Shown: positions 1 through 8,588 of the stretch, in pieces | Numbering within the stretch: the stretch's first letter is position 1 | Layout of the letters: each line of letters opens with the position of its first letter | DNA from: an uncultured Pseudomonadales bacterium | GTDB taxonomy: Bacteria > Pseudomonadota > Gammaproteobacteria > Pseudomonadales > Azotimanducaceae | Length of the DNA stretch: 35,265 bases | Direction: 5' to 3' | Assembly (NCBI GenBank): GCA_937921865.1 | Contig: CAKZWF010000057.1 | Location: 1-35,265, forward strand | Notes under the pieces: generated by a model | What the model was told of the DNA's origin: nothing | Database searches by the model: none | What the model saw: only the letters and a program-made list of their open reading frames with translations | Position numbers and translations under genes: made by a program

Positions 1-1
1 T

Positions 2-376
2 GACGTGGCCGAGGCGCCGCGGAAAGATTTCTTCTACTGGAGCGACAGCGGCGATCTCATGGCTGTACGCTACGGGCCCTGGAAAATCACCTTCAAGACG
101 ATCGAGGGCAACCTGTTCACCGGCCATGAAGCATCCACCAATGTCCCGCTCATGACCAACTTGCGCGCTGACCCATGGGAGCGCTATCAGAGCGAATCGA
201 TGATGTACGGCAAATGGTGGGGTCAGAAGCTGTGGACCGTCGTTCCCGCGGGTGTTGTTACCGCGCAGTATCTCCAGACATTCAAAGACTATCCCCCCAG
301 CCAAAAAGTGGGTTCGTTTGGCGTCGATCAAATGATGGAGAAACTCGACGAATTTCTAGCCGCGCAGCGCCAATAA
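2..376 (+). CDS. Arylsulfatase, C-terminal part (cut by window edge)
   Basis: The reading frame is open from the left edge, so this is the last ~124 residues of a longer protein. The segment PRKDFFYWSDSGDLMAVRYG followed by a tryptophan-lysine pair and a 'TNVPLMTNLRADPWER' stretch matches the C-terminal subdomain of type I arylsulfatases, where the family typically reads R-K-x-F-F-Y/F, then 'RYGxWK', then 'NLRxDPxE'. The formylglycine C-x-P-x-R site and metal ligands lie upstream, outside the window, so activity cannot be judged. The family hydrolyses sulfate esters, usually in the periplasm or outside the cell. The stop codon (TAA, 374-376) lies in a perfect 17-bp tandem duplication. A 132-bp gap separates it from the next gene. 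Confidence 0.85.
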   Translation, partial: DVAEAPRKDFFYWSDSGDLMAVRYGPWKITFKTIEGNLFTGHEASTNVPLMTNLRADPWERYQSESMMYGKWWGQKLWTVVPAGVVTAQYLQTFKDYPPSQKVGSFGVDQMMEKLDEFLAAQRQ

Positions 377-408
377 ACAGGCAGGCGCACGAAACAGGCA
401 GGCGCACG
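375..408. repeat. Perfect 17-bp tandem duplication at a stop codon
   Basis: The unit AAACAGGCAGGCGCACG occurs at 375-391 and again, identically, at 392-408. The first copy begins inside the TAA stop of the arylsulfatase gene (374-376). No coding role is visible. Confidence 0.9.
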
Positions 409-508
409 CGCGAAGTAAATAGCTTTAGTCAAACCGGATGGGCGCTCTGAGGGGCGCACCCAGCCAACTTGTGGGTCTCCGTGAGTAAGGTTGTCGAGGG
501 AACGAATC

Positions 509-1525
509 ATGAATCTGTACAAACGCAGGAATAAGGCCAATTCTCGATTTTCGCTCTCTGCATTTATCGGGATTTTCTCACTATTCCTCTGTTCCGTTTC
601 ATACGCAGCAGATCCACTGCCATCGTGGAACGATGGAACTGCAAAGACAGCCATCGGGGAATTCATCGCGGCCGTGACGGAAGAAGGCAGCAAGGACTAC
701 ATCGAACCAGCTGAACGCATCGCTGTCTTCGATCACGATGGCACGCTATGGGTGGAATATCCCATGTATACGCAACTCCTCTTCGCATTCGAGCGAGTGA
801 AGGAGCTGGCGCCGCAACATCCTGAGTGGAAGACCACACAGCCGTTCAAGGCTCTTCTTGAAGGCGACATGAAGACCGTCGGCGCATCGGGAATGAAAGG
901 CCTGATGGAGATCGTCGTGGCGACGCATTCCGGCATGACTGCGGCCGAGTTTGAAATGGAGGCGTCCCGCTGGTTGGCAACCACGAAGCACCCCAAGTTC
1001 GATCGCCTCTACAGCGATTGTATATATCTACCCCAGCTTGAACTGCTCGCCTACCTGAGGTCCAGTGGATTCAAGACCTTCATCGTCTCCGGCGGTGGCA
1101 TCCAGTTCATGCGCCCCATCAGCGAGAAGAACTATGGCATTCCGCGGGAGCAGGTTGTGGGCTCGAACGCTGTTAGCGAATTCCAGATCAAGGACGGGAA
1201 TCCGGTACTCGTCCGCCAGCCGAAAATCGGCTTCGTCAACGACAAGGCGGGCAAGCCGGTCGGCATCTATGAGCACATCGGTCGCCGGCCGGTCCTTGCC
1301 TTCGGCAATTCCGATTCCGACATGGAGATGATCGAATTCACCATGGGCGGCGAAGGCCGCAGATTGGGCCTGTTCGTACACCACACCGACGCGGATCGCG
1401 AGTACGCCTATGACCGCGAAAGTCACGTCGGCACCCTCGACAAGGTCCTCGACCAGGCAGACGCCAAGGGCTGGATCGTTGTGGATATGAAAAGAGACTG
1501 GCAAACGGTATTTCCACCTGAATAG
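509..1525 (+). CDS. Exported HAD-superfamily phosphatase
   Basis: A protein of 338 residues. The ATG at 509 is chosen over an in-frame TTG at 491 because GAGGGAA sits just upstream of it. Residues 1-34 look like a signal peptide: a basic start (MNLYKRRNK), a hydrophobic core, and cleavage near SYA-AD. HAD motif I is FDHDGTLW (D75, D77), motif II the Ser of IVSGGG (S194), and motif IV GNSDSDMEM (D269, D271), so the set needed for phosphotransfer through an aspartyl-phosphate is present. The family hydrolyses phosphomonoesters; the substrate is unknown. It lies between an arylsulfatase and two outer-membrane-type proteins with a 22-bp gap downstream, which suggests one transcription unit working in the periplasm. 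Confidence 0.8.
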   Translation: MNLYKRRNKANSRFSLSAFIGIFSLFLCSVSYAADPLPSWNDGTAKTAIGEFIAAVTEEGSKDYIEPAERIAVFDHDGTLWVEYPMYTQLLFAFERVKELAPQHPEWKTTQPFKALLEGDMKTVGASGMKGLMEIVVATHSGMTAAEFEMEASRWLATTKHPKFDRLYSDCIYLPQLELLAYLRSSGFKTFIVSGGGIQFMRPISEKNYGIPREQVVGSNAVSEFQIKDGNPVLVRQPKIGFVNDKAGKPVGIYEHIGRRPVLAFGNSDSDMEMIEFTMGGEGRRLGLFVHHTDADREYAYDRESHVGTLDKVLDQADAKGWIVVDMKRDWQTVFPPE

Positions 1526-1547
1526 ACATATAAGGAAACGTCAGATC

Positions 1548-2534
1548 ATGCACAGATTCAGCACCAAACCCGAATCGATCCACATCCCTTACGCGGGATT
1601 GGCGGCAATCATGCTGACCCTCGGCCTGCTGGTCATCGCTGCACCAGCAAACGCCCAGAGTGAGCCCGCCAGCGGCCCGCCGCAGGAAAATCTGGCGGCG
1701 CTTGGTAAAAAGCTCACGGACCCGCTGTCCGACGTATGGGCACTGTTCACCGAATTCGACGCGACCTGGAGCGAAGGCGACTTCTCGAACGGGGACCACA
1801 GGACGGGTAGCAGGATGCTCTTCCAGCCCATCTTGCCGATTCCCTTGACCGAGAACTGGAAAGTCCTCGCGCGGCCAATTGTTCCGATCATGTTTTCGCA
1901 GGATGTGCCGACCGGCCGCCGATACGATAGCTCCGAGAGCACGGATGGCACAACGGTGATTCTCAAGCCGGATGGCAGCGCCACGTTCGACTCCAAAGAT
2001 GGAATGGGCGATATCAAGTTGCCGCTACTCTTTTCGCCCGTGCAGAAGCCTGGGGCGTTGGGATGGGGGTGGGGCGCGGGCCCGACGTTCCAATTTCCGA
2101 CCGCCACCGACGACTCCCTGGGCACGGATACCTGGGAGGCTGGCCCAGCGGCTGTGCTGACCTACAAACGCAAGGGTTTCATGGCCGCTGCGTTTGGGCA
2201 GTATTGGTGGAACTTTGCAGAGACGAACAGCCGGGCTACTGACACCAGCCATGGCTCGCTGCTGTATGTGGCTTACTGGGATCTCCCACGAACATGGCAG
2301 ATCGGCTTCTCTCCCACCATCACTTACAACAACAAGGCGACCTCGGGCAACAAATGGAACGTACCGATCGGTGTGACCATTGCCAAGATGCACAAGTTCG
2401 GCAAATTGCCCGTCAAGTTTCAGCTTGCGATAGAGAAATCGATCGTCCGGGAGGATGACTTCGGTGTTGACTGGAACCTCAGGCTCAACATCATCCCGGT
2501 CATACCAGGGCTTGTGAAGAGTCCGCTGTTCTAG
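1548..2534 (+). CDS. Putative outer-membrane/secreted beta-rich protein (neuromedin U-like)
   Basis: 328 residues; ATG preceded by AAGGAAA. The N-terminus has a hydrophobic stretch ending at APANA-QSE (about residues 20-37), a plausible signal peptide. The mature part has alternating aromatic strands (for example GWGWGAGPTFQFPTA, FGQYWWNFAE and the C-terminal DWNLRLNIIPVIPG), which is the look of an outer-membrane beta barrel. It resembles bacterial proteins annotated 'neuromedin U-like' or transporter-like, a label without established function. Position between an exported phosphatase and a FadL-type porin, with 22- and 33-bp gaps, suggests an operon. Function unknown; the barrel call is inference from composition. 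Confidence 0.6.
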   Translation: MHRFSTKPESIHIPYAGLAAIMLTLGLLVIAAPANAQSEPASGPPQENLAALGKKLTDPLSDVWALFTEFDATWSEGDFSNGDHRTGSRMLFQPILPIPLTENWKVLARPIVPIMFSQDVPTGRRYDSSESTDGTTVILKPDGSATFDSKDGMGDIKLPLLFSPVQKPGALGWGWGAGPTFQFPTATDDSLGTDTWEAGPAAVLTYKRKGFMAAAFGQYWWNFAETNSRATDTSHGSLLYVAYWDLPRTWQIGFSPTITYNNKATSGNKWNVPIGVTIAKMHKFGKLPVKFQLAIEKSIVREDDFGVDWNLRLNIIPVIPGLVKSPLF

Positions 2535-2567
2535 AATCAACGAACCGGAAGCGATGAGGAGCTAGTT

Positions 2568-3833
2568 ATGAAAGCGAGCAAGTCGTTCGTTTCAGCCCTG
2601 GTCTCAGCTGGTGTTATGTCAGCGATACCGTCGACGCCGGCTCATGCGGGCGCGGCTTATATTTACGAAATGGGTAATCCCACGGATACCCCGTATGCCA
2701 GCGCCGGGCTCGCCGCGCGCGCGGGGGATGCCGGGACGGTATTCACCAACCCCGCCGGGATGACCCGCTTCGAGAGCTCAGAAATGCTGGGGGCTGCGAC
2801 ACCGCTCTACATCTACGCAAATTACGATCCGGATGAGAACACGACGGTCTCCGGCAGCGATGGCCAGACCAGCGAGCTATTGGCTGCGGGTTCGCTGGCC
2901 TACGTTCATCCAGTGTCGGACCGGTTGACGCTCGGCATCAGCGCGCAGAACTTCTTTGGTCTGACGCTGGACTGGTCGGACAACTGGGTGGGTCGTTACA
3001 CTTCGGTCTCGGCAACCGTGATTGCGCCCCAGGTGCAACCGACCGTTGCCTACAAGGTGACTGACTGGTTATCCATTGGCGCTGGCGCCGGTCTGACTGT
3101 TGGCTACCTGTCGGATAAATTAAGGGCCGATAACCCGCTTCCTGGCCAGCCCGATGGCAAGATCAGGTATTCCGATACCGATTTCGCCGTACAGGGCAAC
3201 TTCGGGCTCATGATTGAGCCTTCGGAAAACACCAGGATCGGCGTGCGCTACCTCACTGAAACAGATCTCAATTTCAAGGACGGGTTAAACATTTCCGGCG
3301 TGGGCTCTTTGCCCGATCTGGACCCTGATAGTGATCTGGCCAACCCGGCCAATGGCGTCGATCTGGGGATGAAGATGCCACAGTCCGTCATGGCAGGGAT
3401 CTATCATCGAATTGACGACAAGTTAGCCGTGCTTGGCAGTGTTGGCTGGGATGAATGGTCGCGTTTCGGCAGGGTCCAGGTTGTCGTCGATGGGACCGAC
3501 CTCAACGTTACGGAAGATGAGGGGTTCAGGGATACCTGGCATTTTGGCGTGGCGGCGGAGTATCAGTACTCGCCAAGGTGGAAGCTGACTGGCGGCGTTT
3601 CATACGACACGAGCATGGCGAGTGATGCCACCCGGCCGCTCGTTTTGCCGCTGGGTGCCATGTATCGATATGGTCTGGGATTCCAATACCAGAAAAGTGA
3701 GGATCTCACCCTGGGGGGTGGCCTGACTTTTCTGTGGGAGGGTAATCTCCCCACCAAGCCCACCGGCGGCGTGTCGGGGAAATACGAGAACGTCAGTATT
3801 ACGTTCTTGTCGTTTTATGCTCGCTGGCATTAG
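2568..3833 (+). CDS. FadL/OmpP1/TodX family outer-membrane transporter
   Basis: 421 residues; ATG at 2568 follows GAGGAG at good spacing. Residues 1-27 form a signal peptide ending AHA-G. The mature N-terminus carries the family hallmark 'ARAGDAGTVFTNPAGMTRF', the A-x-D-A-x-T-V-x-x-N-P-A-G-M signature of the FadL hatch region. Length matches the family (about 400-450). FadL-type channels move long-chain fatty acids or other hydrophobic compounds across the outer membrane by lateral diffusion. The C-terminus (SITFLSFYARWH) ends in a beta strand but with His rather than the commoner Phe. Last gene of the left block; no strong terminator follows. The substrate may relate to the arylsulfatase and phosphatase upstream, which is inference. 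Confidence 0.85.
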   Translation: MKASKSFVSALVSAGVMSAIPSTPAHAGAAYIYEMGNPTDTPYASAGLAARAGDAGTVFTNPAGMTRFESSEMLGAATPLYIYANYDPDENTTVSGSDGQTSELLAAGSLAYVHPVSDRLTLGISAQNFFGLTLDWSDNWVGRYTSVSATVIAPQVQPTVAYKVTDWLSIGAGAGLTVGYLSDKLRADNPLPGQPDGKIRYSDTDFAVQGNFGLMIEPSENTRIGVRYLTETDLNFKDGLNISGVGSLPDLDPDSDLANPANGVDLGMKMPQSVMAGIYHRIDDKLAVLGSVGWDEWSRFGRVQVVVDGTDLNVTEDEGFRDTWHFGVAAEYQYSPRWKLTGGVSYDTSMASDATRPLVLPLGAMYRYGLGFQYQKSEDLTLGGGLTFLWEGNLPTKPTGGVSGKYENVSITFLSFYARWH

Positions 3834-4211
3834 CACAGGTCCGTAAGCGTTCTACCAGCTCGCCAGAATATGGATCTTTGCCCGTCTCCCCCATTTGATA
3901 CAACCGCCAACGCTTAATAGTCTGAAAGAAGAAAGGGAACTCGCTGATTAATTTGTGCGACCCGCTTATTAACAGTGGGGTGATGGCGGGTATCAAGATC
4001 ATTTTCTGAGGATTCTCGCTGCTTTTTACGCGTCGGCTACAAATTGGCTTCAGACCAACCCGGACCGGCTCCACCGGAGAGTAAACGCCCACTGCCAATG
4101 TGGGGATCCAAACTGCTTGGATTTCCACAAAATGGCTATTGGAGGCTCGTTCTCACGCACCCCACACTAAGAATTAAGCCGCACCACACATGCCTCGTGC
4201 ACTCTGGAACG
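3834..4211. other. Gene-free junction (378 bp) with inverted repeats
   Basis: No convincing gene on either strand. It holds an 8-bp perfect inverted repeat, TAAGCGTT (3844-3851) and AACGCTTA (3909-3916), and a strong hairpin at 4100-4128. By eye the stretch 3880-4030 is richer in A/T than the flanks. It lies between the 3' ends of the left + strand block and the - strand psd gene, so it should hold terminators for both, but no hairpin followed by a T run is seen. It may be the boundary of an inserted accessory block. Confidence 0.6.
4100..4128. other. 12-bp-stem hairpin between FadL-type gene and psd
   Basis: Arm GTGGGGATCCAA (4100-4111), 5-nt loop, arm TTGGATTTCCAC (4117-4128). All 12 positions pair as RNA on the + strand, two of them as G-U. 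An outer CCAAT (4095-4099) and ATTGG (4138-4142) could extend it. There is no T tract, so it is not a classical intrinsic terminator. Confidence 0.6.
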
Positions 4212-5057
4212 TCAGTCCTGAAGACGCCCAATTGCCTCACCCATTTTTACCTGCTGGCCAGGCTGAATTCGTGGGTCCAATCGAGCGCGATCGCGCTCGA
4301 AGCAGACAATAACCGTTGAACCCAGCAGAAATCGGCCAATCTCTGCCCCTCGGGCATAAAACCGTGGTGTCTGGGCGTTTGAGTCGAAGCGGGTGACCTG
4401 GTCGCGCCGGTAGGGTGATGCTGGGCCGTCCCAGACGGTTTCGATACTGGCAACGATCATGGCACCAACCAGAATGACCAGCACCCGACCGTGAGTGGTT
4501 TGAAATTCACACACCAGACGCTCGTTGCGGGCAAACAGACCCTCGATGGCGGCTTCGGTACTGCCGTTCACCGAGTACAACGCGCCTGGAATTGAGCGGG
4601 TTTTCAGCAGCCTGCCACGCACCGGTGCGTGCACTCGATGATAGTCGCTGGGAGCGAGATAAACGGTTGCGAAAGTGCCTCCGTCGAATTGTGGACAGGC
4701 TTCGCCAGCCAGCGCTTCGATAGAGTAGGTATGGCCTTTGGCCTGCAGCAGCCGACCTCGTTCAATGCGGCCAGCCTGGCTCACCATGCCATCTGCCGGG
4801 CTGACTACCGCCAGTGGATCCGCAGGCAGTGGTCGGGCATCCGGTTTCAAAGCCCGGGTAAAGAAGTCATTGAACGACTCATAGTCGTCGAGCGATTCCC
4901 GCTCGGCTTCGGCAAGATTTACGTCGTAGACCCGCGCGAAGTTGCGGATCAGCAGTTGACTCAGCCTCGGCTGGGTTGACGACGCCAGACGTCCGCCGAA
5001 ACGCGATAGCGCGTGTGCAGGCGCCAGCTTCTGTAAGGCGACAAAGGTTCTGCTCAT
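4212..5057 (-). CDS. psd: Phosphatidylserine decarboxylase proenzyme
   Basis: 281 residues. Psd converts phosphatidylserine to phosphatidylethanolamine at the inner membrane and uses a pyruvoyl group formed by self-cleavage. The cleavage site LGST is present (Ser247 in FLLGSTVIVCF), as are the Asp of SPADG (D89) and the His of YHRVHAP (H143) that form the self-processing triad. The start is ATG at 5057, overlapping the TGA of rhdA as ATGA; a further upstream in-frame ATG at 5090 lies deep inside rhdA and is rejected. Length and order fit bacterial type I Psd. The rhdA-psd pair is known from Pseudomonas, and the overlap implies translational coupling. Confidence 0.96.
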   Translation of the reverse strand: MSRTFVALQKLAPAHALSRFGGRLASSTQPRLSQLLIRNFARVYDVNLAEAERESLDDYESFNDFFTRALKPDARPLPADPLAVVSPADGMVSQAGRIERGRLLQAKGHTYSIEALAGEACPQFDGGTFATVYLAPSDYHRVHAPVRGRLLKTRSIPGALYSVNGSTEAAIEGLFARNERLVCEFQTTHGRVLVILVGAMIVASIETVWDGPASPYRRDQVTRFDSNAQTPRFYARGAEIGRFLLGSTVIVCFERDRARLDPRIQPGQQVKMGEAIGRLQD

Positions 5058-5887
5058 GAGGCGACCGGCATGTCTTCGCGATTGCCCCACTCGGCCCAGG
5101 ATCCGTCATATGCACGGATGTCCTGACAACCCAGCAGTCGGCCAACCATATAGGACAGTCCGGAACGATGATGTGTCTGGCAGTGGGTGATGGTGCGTTT
5201 GCTCAGATCCACACCCGCGCTTGCCAGCAGATCAGCAAGGTCCGAGTGCAGTCGCTGATCCCCGGCGGTGTTTTTCAGCAGCAGCCAGTCCAGGTTCACG
5301 GCTCCCGGGATATGGCCAGCTCGGGCTGAACCAGAGCGCATCCCCGCGTATTCCTCTTGCGAACGCACATCCCAGATCAGCTGGTTCGGATCGTCGATCG
5401 CAGCACGGACGTCGTCGAGGGTGGCCAGGGGTTCGGTCTGGACGGTCACCTTCACTGCGCTGGGATCAGGCTGCGCGCCGCTGCCGGTGGCGAGTTCACC
5501 CCCCGAAGCTGCCCAGGCCTGGATACCACCGTTGAGATAGCTCCAGCTGTTGTGGCCAATCATATCCAGGGTCCAGGCGAAGCGCCCGGCCCAGCCGCCG
5601 CCTTCGTCGTCATAGAGTATGAAGCTGCAGTCGGGGTCGTAACCAACGCGAGCGAACAGCGCGTTTAACTTTTCTGCAGCAGGCAGCTTGCCCACCGCGG
5701 GTGGTACACCAGCGACCAGTTCACCCGGTGCCACGTTGATGGAGCCCGGAATGTGGTGCTGGGCAAACCTGGCCGGATCCGTCACGTGGATGAGTCGACG
5801 GGATGCATCCGGCTGCGCCAGCAGCGCTGCAAGGTCGCTCGCTTCAATCAGATCTACCTGGCTGGAAATCGCCGTTCTCCGGGTCAA
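5054..5887 (-). CDS. rhdA: Thiosulfate:cyanide sulfurtransferase (rhodanese RhdA type)
   Basis: 277 residues with two rhodanese domains: an inactive N-terminal one (about 12-130) and a catalytic C-terminal one (about 150-270). The active-site loop is C236-Q-T-H-H-R, the loop characteristic of Azotobacter vinelandii RhdA rather than the C-R-K-G-V-T or C-G-S-G-V-T loops of other sulfurtransferases. A following [10 protein letters not shown] also matches the family. It transfers sulfane sulfur from thiosulfate to cyanide or other thiophilic acceptors in the cytoplasm. The start is TTG at 5887: a stop lies four codons upstream and no ATG or GTG is available near the N-terminus. It overlaps psd by ATGA and is divergent from orn. 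Confidence 0.92.
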   Translation of the reverse strand: MTRRTAISSQVDLIEASDLAALLAQPDASRRLIHVTDPARFAQHHIPGSINVAPGELVAGVPPAVGKLPAAEKLNALFARVGYDPDCSFILYDDEGGGWAGRFAWTLDMIGHNSWSYLNGGIQAWAASGGELATGSGAQPDPSAVKVTVQTEPLATLDDVRAAIDDPNQLIWDVRSQEEYAGMRSGSARAGHIPGAVNLDWLLLKNTAGDQRLHSDLADLLASAGVDLSKRTITHCQTHHRSGLSYMVGRLLGCQDIRAYDGSWAEWGNREDMPVAS

Positions 5888-5936
5888 GATGTGCGACTAT
5901 GTTAGCCGACAATGGCTGTTAGACAACGCGCTTTGC

Positions 5937-6488
5937 ATGGAGATTGCTGTGACTGCGGATCTGGTCTGGATTGATCTGGAAATGACTGGGCTCGACCCGG
6001 ATAACGAAGTCATCATCGAGATTGCGACGATTGTGACCGACAGCAGTCTGAATCTGGTGGCGGAAGGTCCGTCGATGGCCATCCAGGCGCCGCAGGACAA
6101 GCTCGACGGTATGGATGAGTGGAATCAGACCCATCACCGTGGATCCGGTTTGCTGGACAGGGTGCTGAAGTCGCCGGTCAGTCTGGTAGAAGCCGAGGCG
6201 CAGACGCTGGCATTTTTAGAACAGCACGTCGCCCGTAACTCGGCACCTCTGTGTGGTAACTCGGTCTGGCAGGATCGACGCTTTCTGTCCCGTTACATGC
6301 CGACCCTGGAAAGCTATCTGCACTACCGTCTGATCGATGTCAGCTCACTTAAAGAACTCGTGCGGCGCTGGCGACCTGACCTGCTGGCAGGTTTTCAGAA
6401 GAAAAATGCCCATACCGCACTGGCCGATATCCGTGAGTCCATTGATGAGCTGCGCTTCTATCGGGACAACTTCCTCAAGCTTGAGTGA
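5937..6488 (+). CDS. orn: Oligoribonuclease
   Basis: 183 residues. Orn is the 3'-5' exoribonuclease that finishes RNA decay by removing di- and short oligonucleotides, including pGpG from cyclic-di-GMP turnover. The DEDDh residues are seen in [10 protein letters not shown] (Asp, Glu), [12 protein letters not shown] (Asp) and [10 protein letters not shown] (His, Asp). It aligns along its length with the E. coli enzyme (181 residues). The ATG at 5937 gives a normal length; the upstream open frame overlaps rhdA on the other strand and is not coding. A GTG at 5949 is an alternative start. In Pseudomonas rsgA lies next to orn; here the downstream neighbour is a convergent TonB-dependent receptor. 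Confidence 0.96.
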   Translation: MEIAVTADLVWIDLEMTGLDPDNEVIIEIATIVTDSSLNLVAEGPSMAIQAPQDKLDGMDEWNQTHHRGSGLLDRVLKSPVSLVEAEAQTLAFLEQHVARNSAPLCGNSVWQDRRFLSRYMPTLESYLHYRLIDVSSLKELVRRWRPDLLAGFQKKNAHTALADIRESIDELRFYRDNFLKLE

Positions 6489-6521
6489 CTACCCGCGTTT
6501 CCAGGATCCTGCCCCGGCCGT

Positions 6522-8561
6522 TTAGAAGGTTACCCGCACGCCACCTTCGAGGGTGCGCCCCGGCTGTGGGGCGAAGTCCTTGATGAAGGAGGTGTGATAA
6601 CGCTGCTCATCGTCGGTGAGGTTTTTACCCTGAACGAACACCTCGACCTGCCCGAAGTTTACCGGCAGCGTGGCGCCGACGAATATTCGCAGGTCCTCGT
6701 AATCGTCCGTGGGTAGTTCGAACTCGGTGACGTCATCCTGCTCATGGGCATAGAGATAGTCGACCGTTGCGGTCAATGCCTTCCAGCTGCCGTGAGCGCC
6801 GACACCCAGCCGCCAGGGTGGCAGCCGCGGCAGGTTGTCATTGCCGTTGACGTCGAGCTCTGCCGCGACGTAGTCAAACATACCGTTGAGCCAAAGCTCA
6901 CCCTCGGCAAAACTGGCGATCCGCCATCCGGCGCTTAAGTCCACGCCGTAGAAGTCTGCGTCGTCCTGGGTGAATTGCAGCACCGGTAATCCGCTTTCGC
7001 CTTCGTCCACGCCAGTGAAGAACTCGTAGATGAAGTCCGAGAAGCTGGTGTAGTAGGCGGACGCGCTCAAGCGCCAGCGGTCGCTGTCAAAGCCGAGAGT
7101 TGCCGAGAAGTTGAGTGCCCGCTCTTCGTCGAGTTCAGGGTCGCCAATTTCGAAGGCCTGGGTGGCGAGGTGGGCGCCGTTCGAATAGAGCTCTTCGGGT
7201 ACTGGCGCGCGCTCGGAATAGTCGGCCTGCAGACCAGCCTCCCAGCCGGAGCCGAAGGGAATCACCAGACCTGCGGAGCTGCTTAAGAGCGTGAAGTCTT
7301 CGTTGCTGGCAGTGTCGGGATTGTGCTCGACGGTTTCAATGCGCAAGCCCGTCTCCAGCTGGAACGCCGAAAACGATCGCTCACCGACCCAGAAGGCCGC
7401 AAGCAGCGAGGTGTCTACGGGTTCGATGAACGCTTCCTCGCCGAGGGCGGAGAACTCTTTGTAGGAATACTGCAGCCCGGCAGTGCCCAGGAAACCCAGG
7501 GTCTGACTATGCGAGAGCTCAAGGCGCGTGTCCCAGGCTTCGTTGTCGAACCGGGTGGCAACCTCGCCGTCTGGCTCGATCTCCTTGTGCTCGTAGTCGT
7601 TGTAAACCACACGCAGGTTCACGCTTGAGAAGCCGGGCAGCGGGTCTTCGTAACCGGCTTCAAAATCATAGCGGGTCTGGTCCAGGTTTATGGTCGGATT
7701 GCCTTGTTCCTCTGCGTCGGCCTCTTCACCTTCTTCCGCGTGCCCGCCGGGTAGACCGTAGTCACTGTCGTAGCGGCTGACGGCGAGACCCACAAAGCCG
7801 CGCTCGCCGATATAGGAGGCCCCGAGCGCTCCGCCCCAGGTCTCCAGTTCGCTGCCGGGCAGGGTGTCTTCCTCCTCACAAGACTCGCCACCCTCTGCCG
7901 CGCGCAGCTCGTCTGATTCCACACAGCCGGGAATGTCGTAGTCATTGGCGTCGCGGTAAAAACCATCGACGTGAAATGCTAACGGCCCGGTCCCGAAGTC
8001 GAGCTCGCCGACTGTGCTGCGTTGTTCGGTACTGTCTTCAACGCGTGCTTCGATGCCACCGGATATGGCATCGCTGCGCTGATGGGGAATACGTCCGGTG
8101 TGCACATCAACGACACCGCCAATCGCACCGGAACCATAGACCAGTGTGCTCGGACCTTTCAGCACCTCGATGCGGTCAGCGACCAGGGCGTCCACGCTGG
8201 TGGCGTGATCAGCGCTGGTGACAGAGACGTCGAGCGTATCCAGGCGATCTTCCATCAGACGCACCCGGGGTCCAGCGAGGCCGCGGATCACAGGCCTGCC
8301 GGCCGCGTTGCCGAAAGCCGAGTTCTGAATACCTGGCTGACGCGCAAGCGTCTCGGCGACGGTGGCGCTCATGTTTCGGGTCAGGGCTTCTCCCTCAAGG
8401 GATAGTGTTGCCTGCGCCAGGCCCTCCGCTGAAAGCGGATGCGCCAGCACGACGATCTCTTCTATTTCTCGGCCATTGCCGGCATCAGCCGCGGCATCAG
8501 CCGCGGTCTGCGCCTGCGCCGTGGCAGCGGCAAGCAGGCAGAGTGCAAAAGGTGCTCTCAT
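6522..8561 (-). CDS. TonB-dependent outer-membrane receptor, ZnuD-like
   Basis: 679 residues from ATG 8561, preceded by GGAGAGA. Signal peptide to about residue 18 (AQA-QT), TonB box EEIVVLA (34-40), plug domain about 55-155 (RQPGIQNSAFGNAAGRPVIR, IEVLKGPSTLVYGSGAIGGV), then a 22-strand-type barrel ending in Phe (GGVRVTF). Features of zinc receptor ZnuD are visible: a loop with two cysteines (C213, C228) amid acidic residues, and YGLPGGHAEEGEEADAEE, which matches the YGLPGHSH segment of Neisseria ZnuD but has one His and many Glu/Asp. This suggests uptake of zinc or another divalent metal; iron-siderophore or cobalamin uptake is not excluded. It sits 70 bp downstream of a small metal-motif gene and is probably co-transcribed with it. 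Confidence 0.82.
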   Translation of the reverse strand: MRAPFALCLLAAATAQAQTAADAAADAGNGREIEEIVVLAHPLSAEGLAQATLSLEGEALTRNMSATVAETLARQPGIQNSAFGNAAGRPVIRGLAGPRVRLMEDRLDTLDVSVTSADHATSVDALVADRIEVLKGPSTLVYGSGAIGGVVDVHTGRIPHQRSDAISGGIEARVEDSTEQRSTVGELDFGTGPLAFHVDGFYRDANDYDIPGCVESDELRAAEGGESCEEEDTLPGSELETWGGALGASYIGERGFVGLAVSRYDSDYGLPGGHAEEGEEADAEEQGNPTINLDQTRYDFEAGYEDPLPGFSSVNLRVVYNDYEHKEIEPDGEVATRFDNEAWDTRLELSHSQTLGFLGTAGLQYSYKEFSALGEEAFIEPVDTSLLAAFWVGERSFSAFQLETGLRIETVEHNPDTASNEDFTLLSSSAGLVIPFGSGWEAGLQADYSERAPVPEELYSNGAHLATQAFEIGDPELDEERALNFSATLGFDSDRWRLSASAYYTSFSDFIYEFFTGVDEGESGLPVLQFTQDDADFYGVDLSAGWRIASFAEGELWLNGMFDYVAAELDVNGNDNLPRLPPWRLGVGAHGSWKALTATVDYLYAHEQDDVTEFELPTDDYEDLRIFVGATLPVNFGQVEVFVQGKNLTDDEQRYHTSFIKDFAPQPGRTLEGGVRVTF

Positions 8562-8588
8562 CTCAGTCTCTCCAAAAAACGCAGTAAA

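Noticed and set aside
3844..3916. Integron attC site suggested by the TAAGCGTT/AACGCTTA inverted repeat
   Set aside because: The ends do not follow the RYYYAAC...GTTRRRY layout and no L-box-like pairs were found.
3799..4128. A 109-codon open frame on the - strand across the 3' end of the FadL-type gene and the junction
   Set aside because: It overlaps the antiparallel FadL-type coding end, has no ribosome-binding site and matches no family I recognise. It could be a gene remnant, but nothing supports this.
5058..5090. Longer psd start at 5090
   Set aside because: It would overlap rhdA by 37 bases, while the ATGA overlap at 5057 gives the usual N-terminus.
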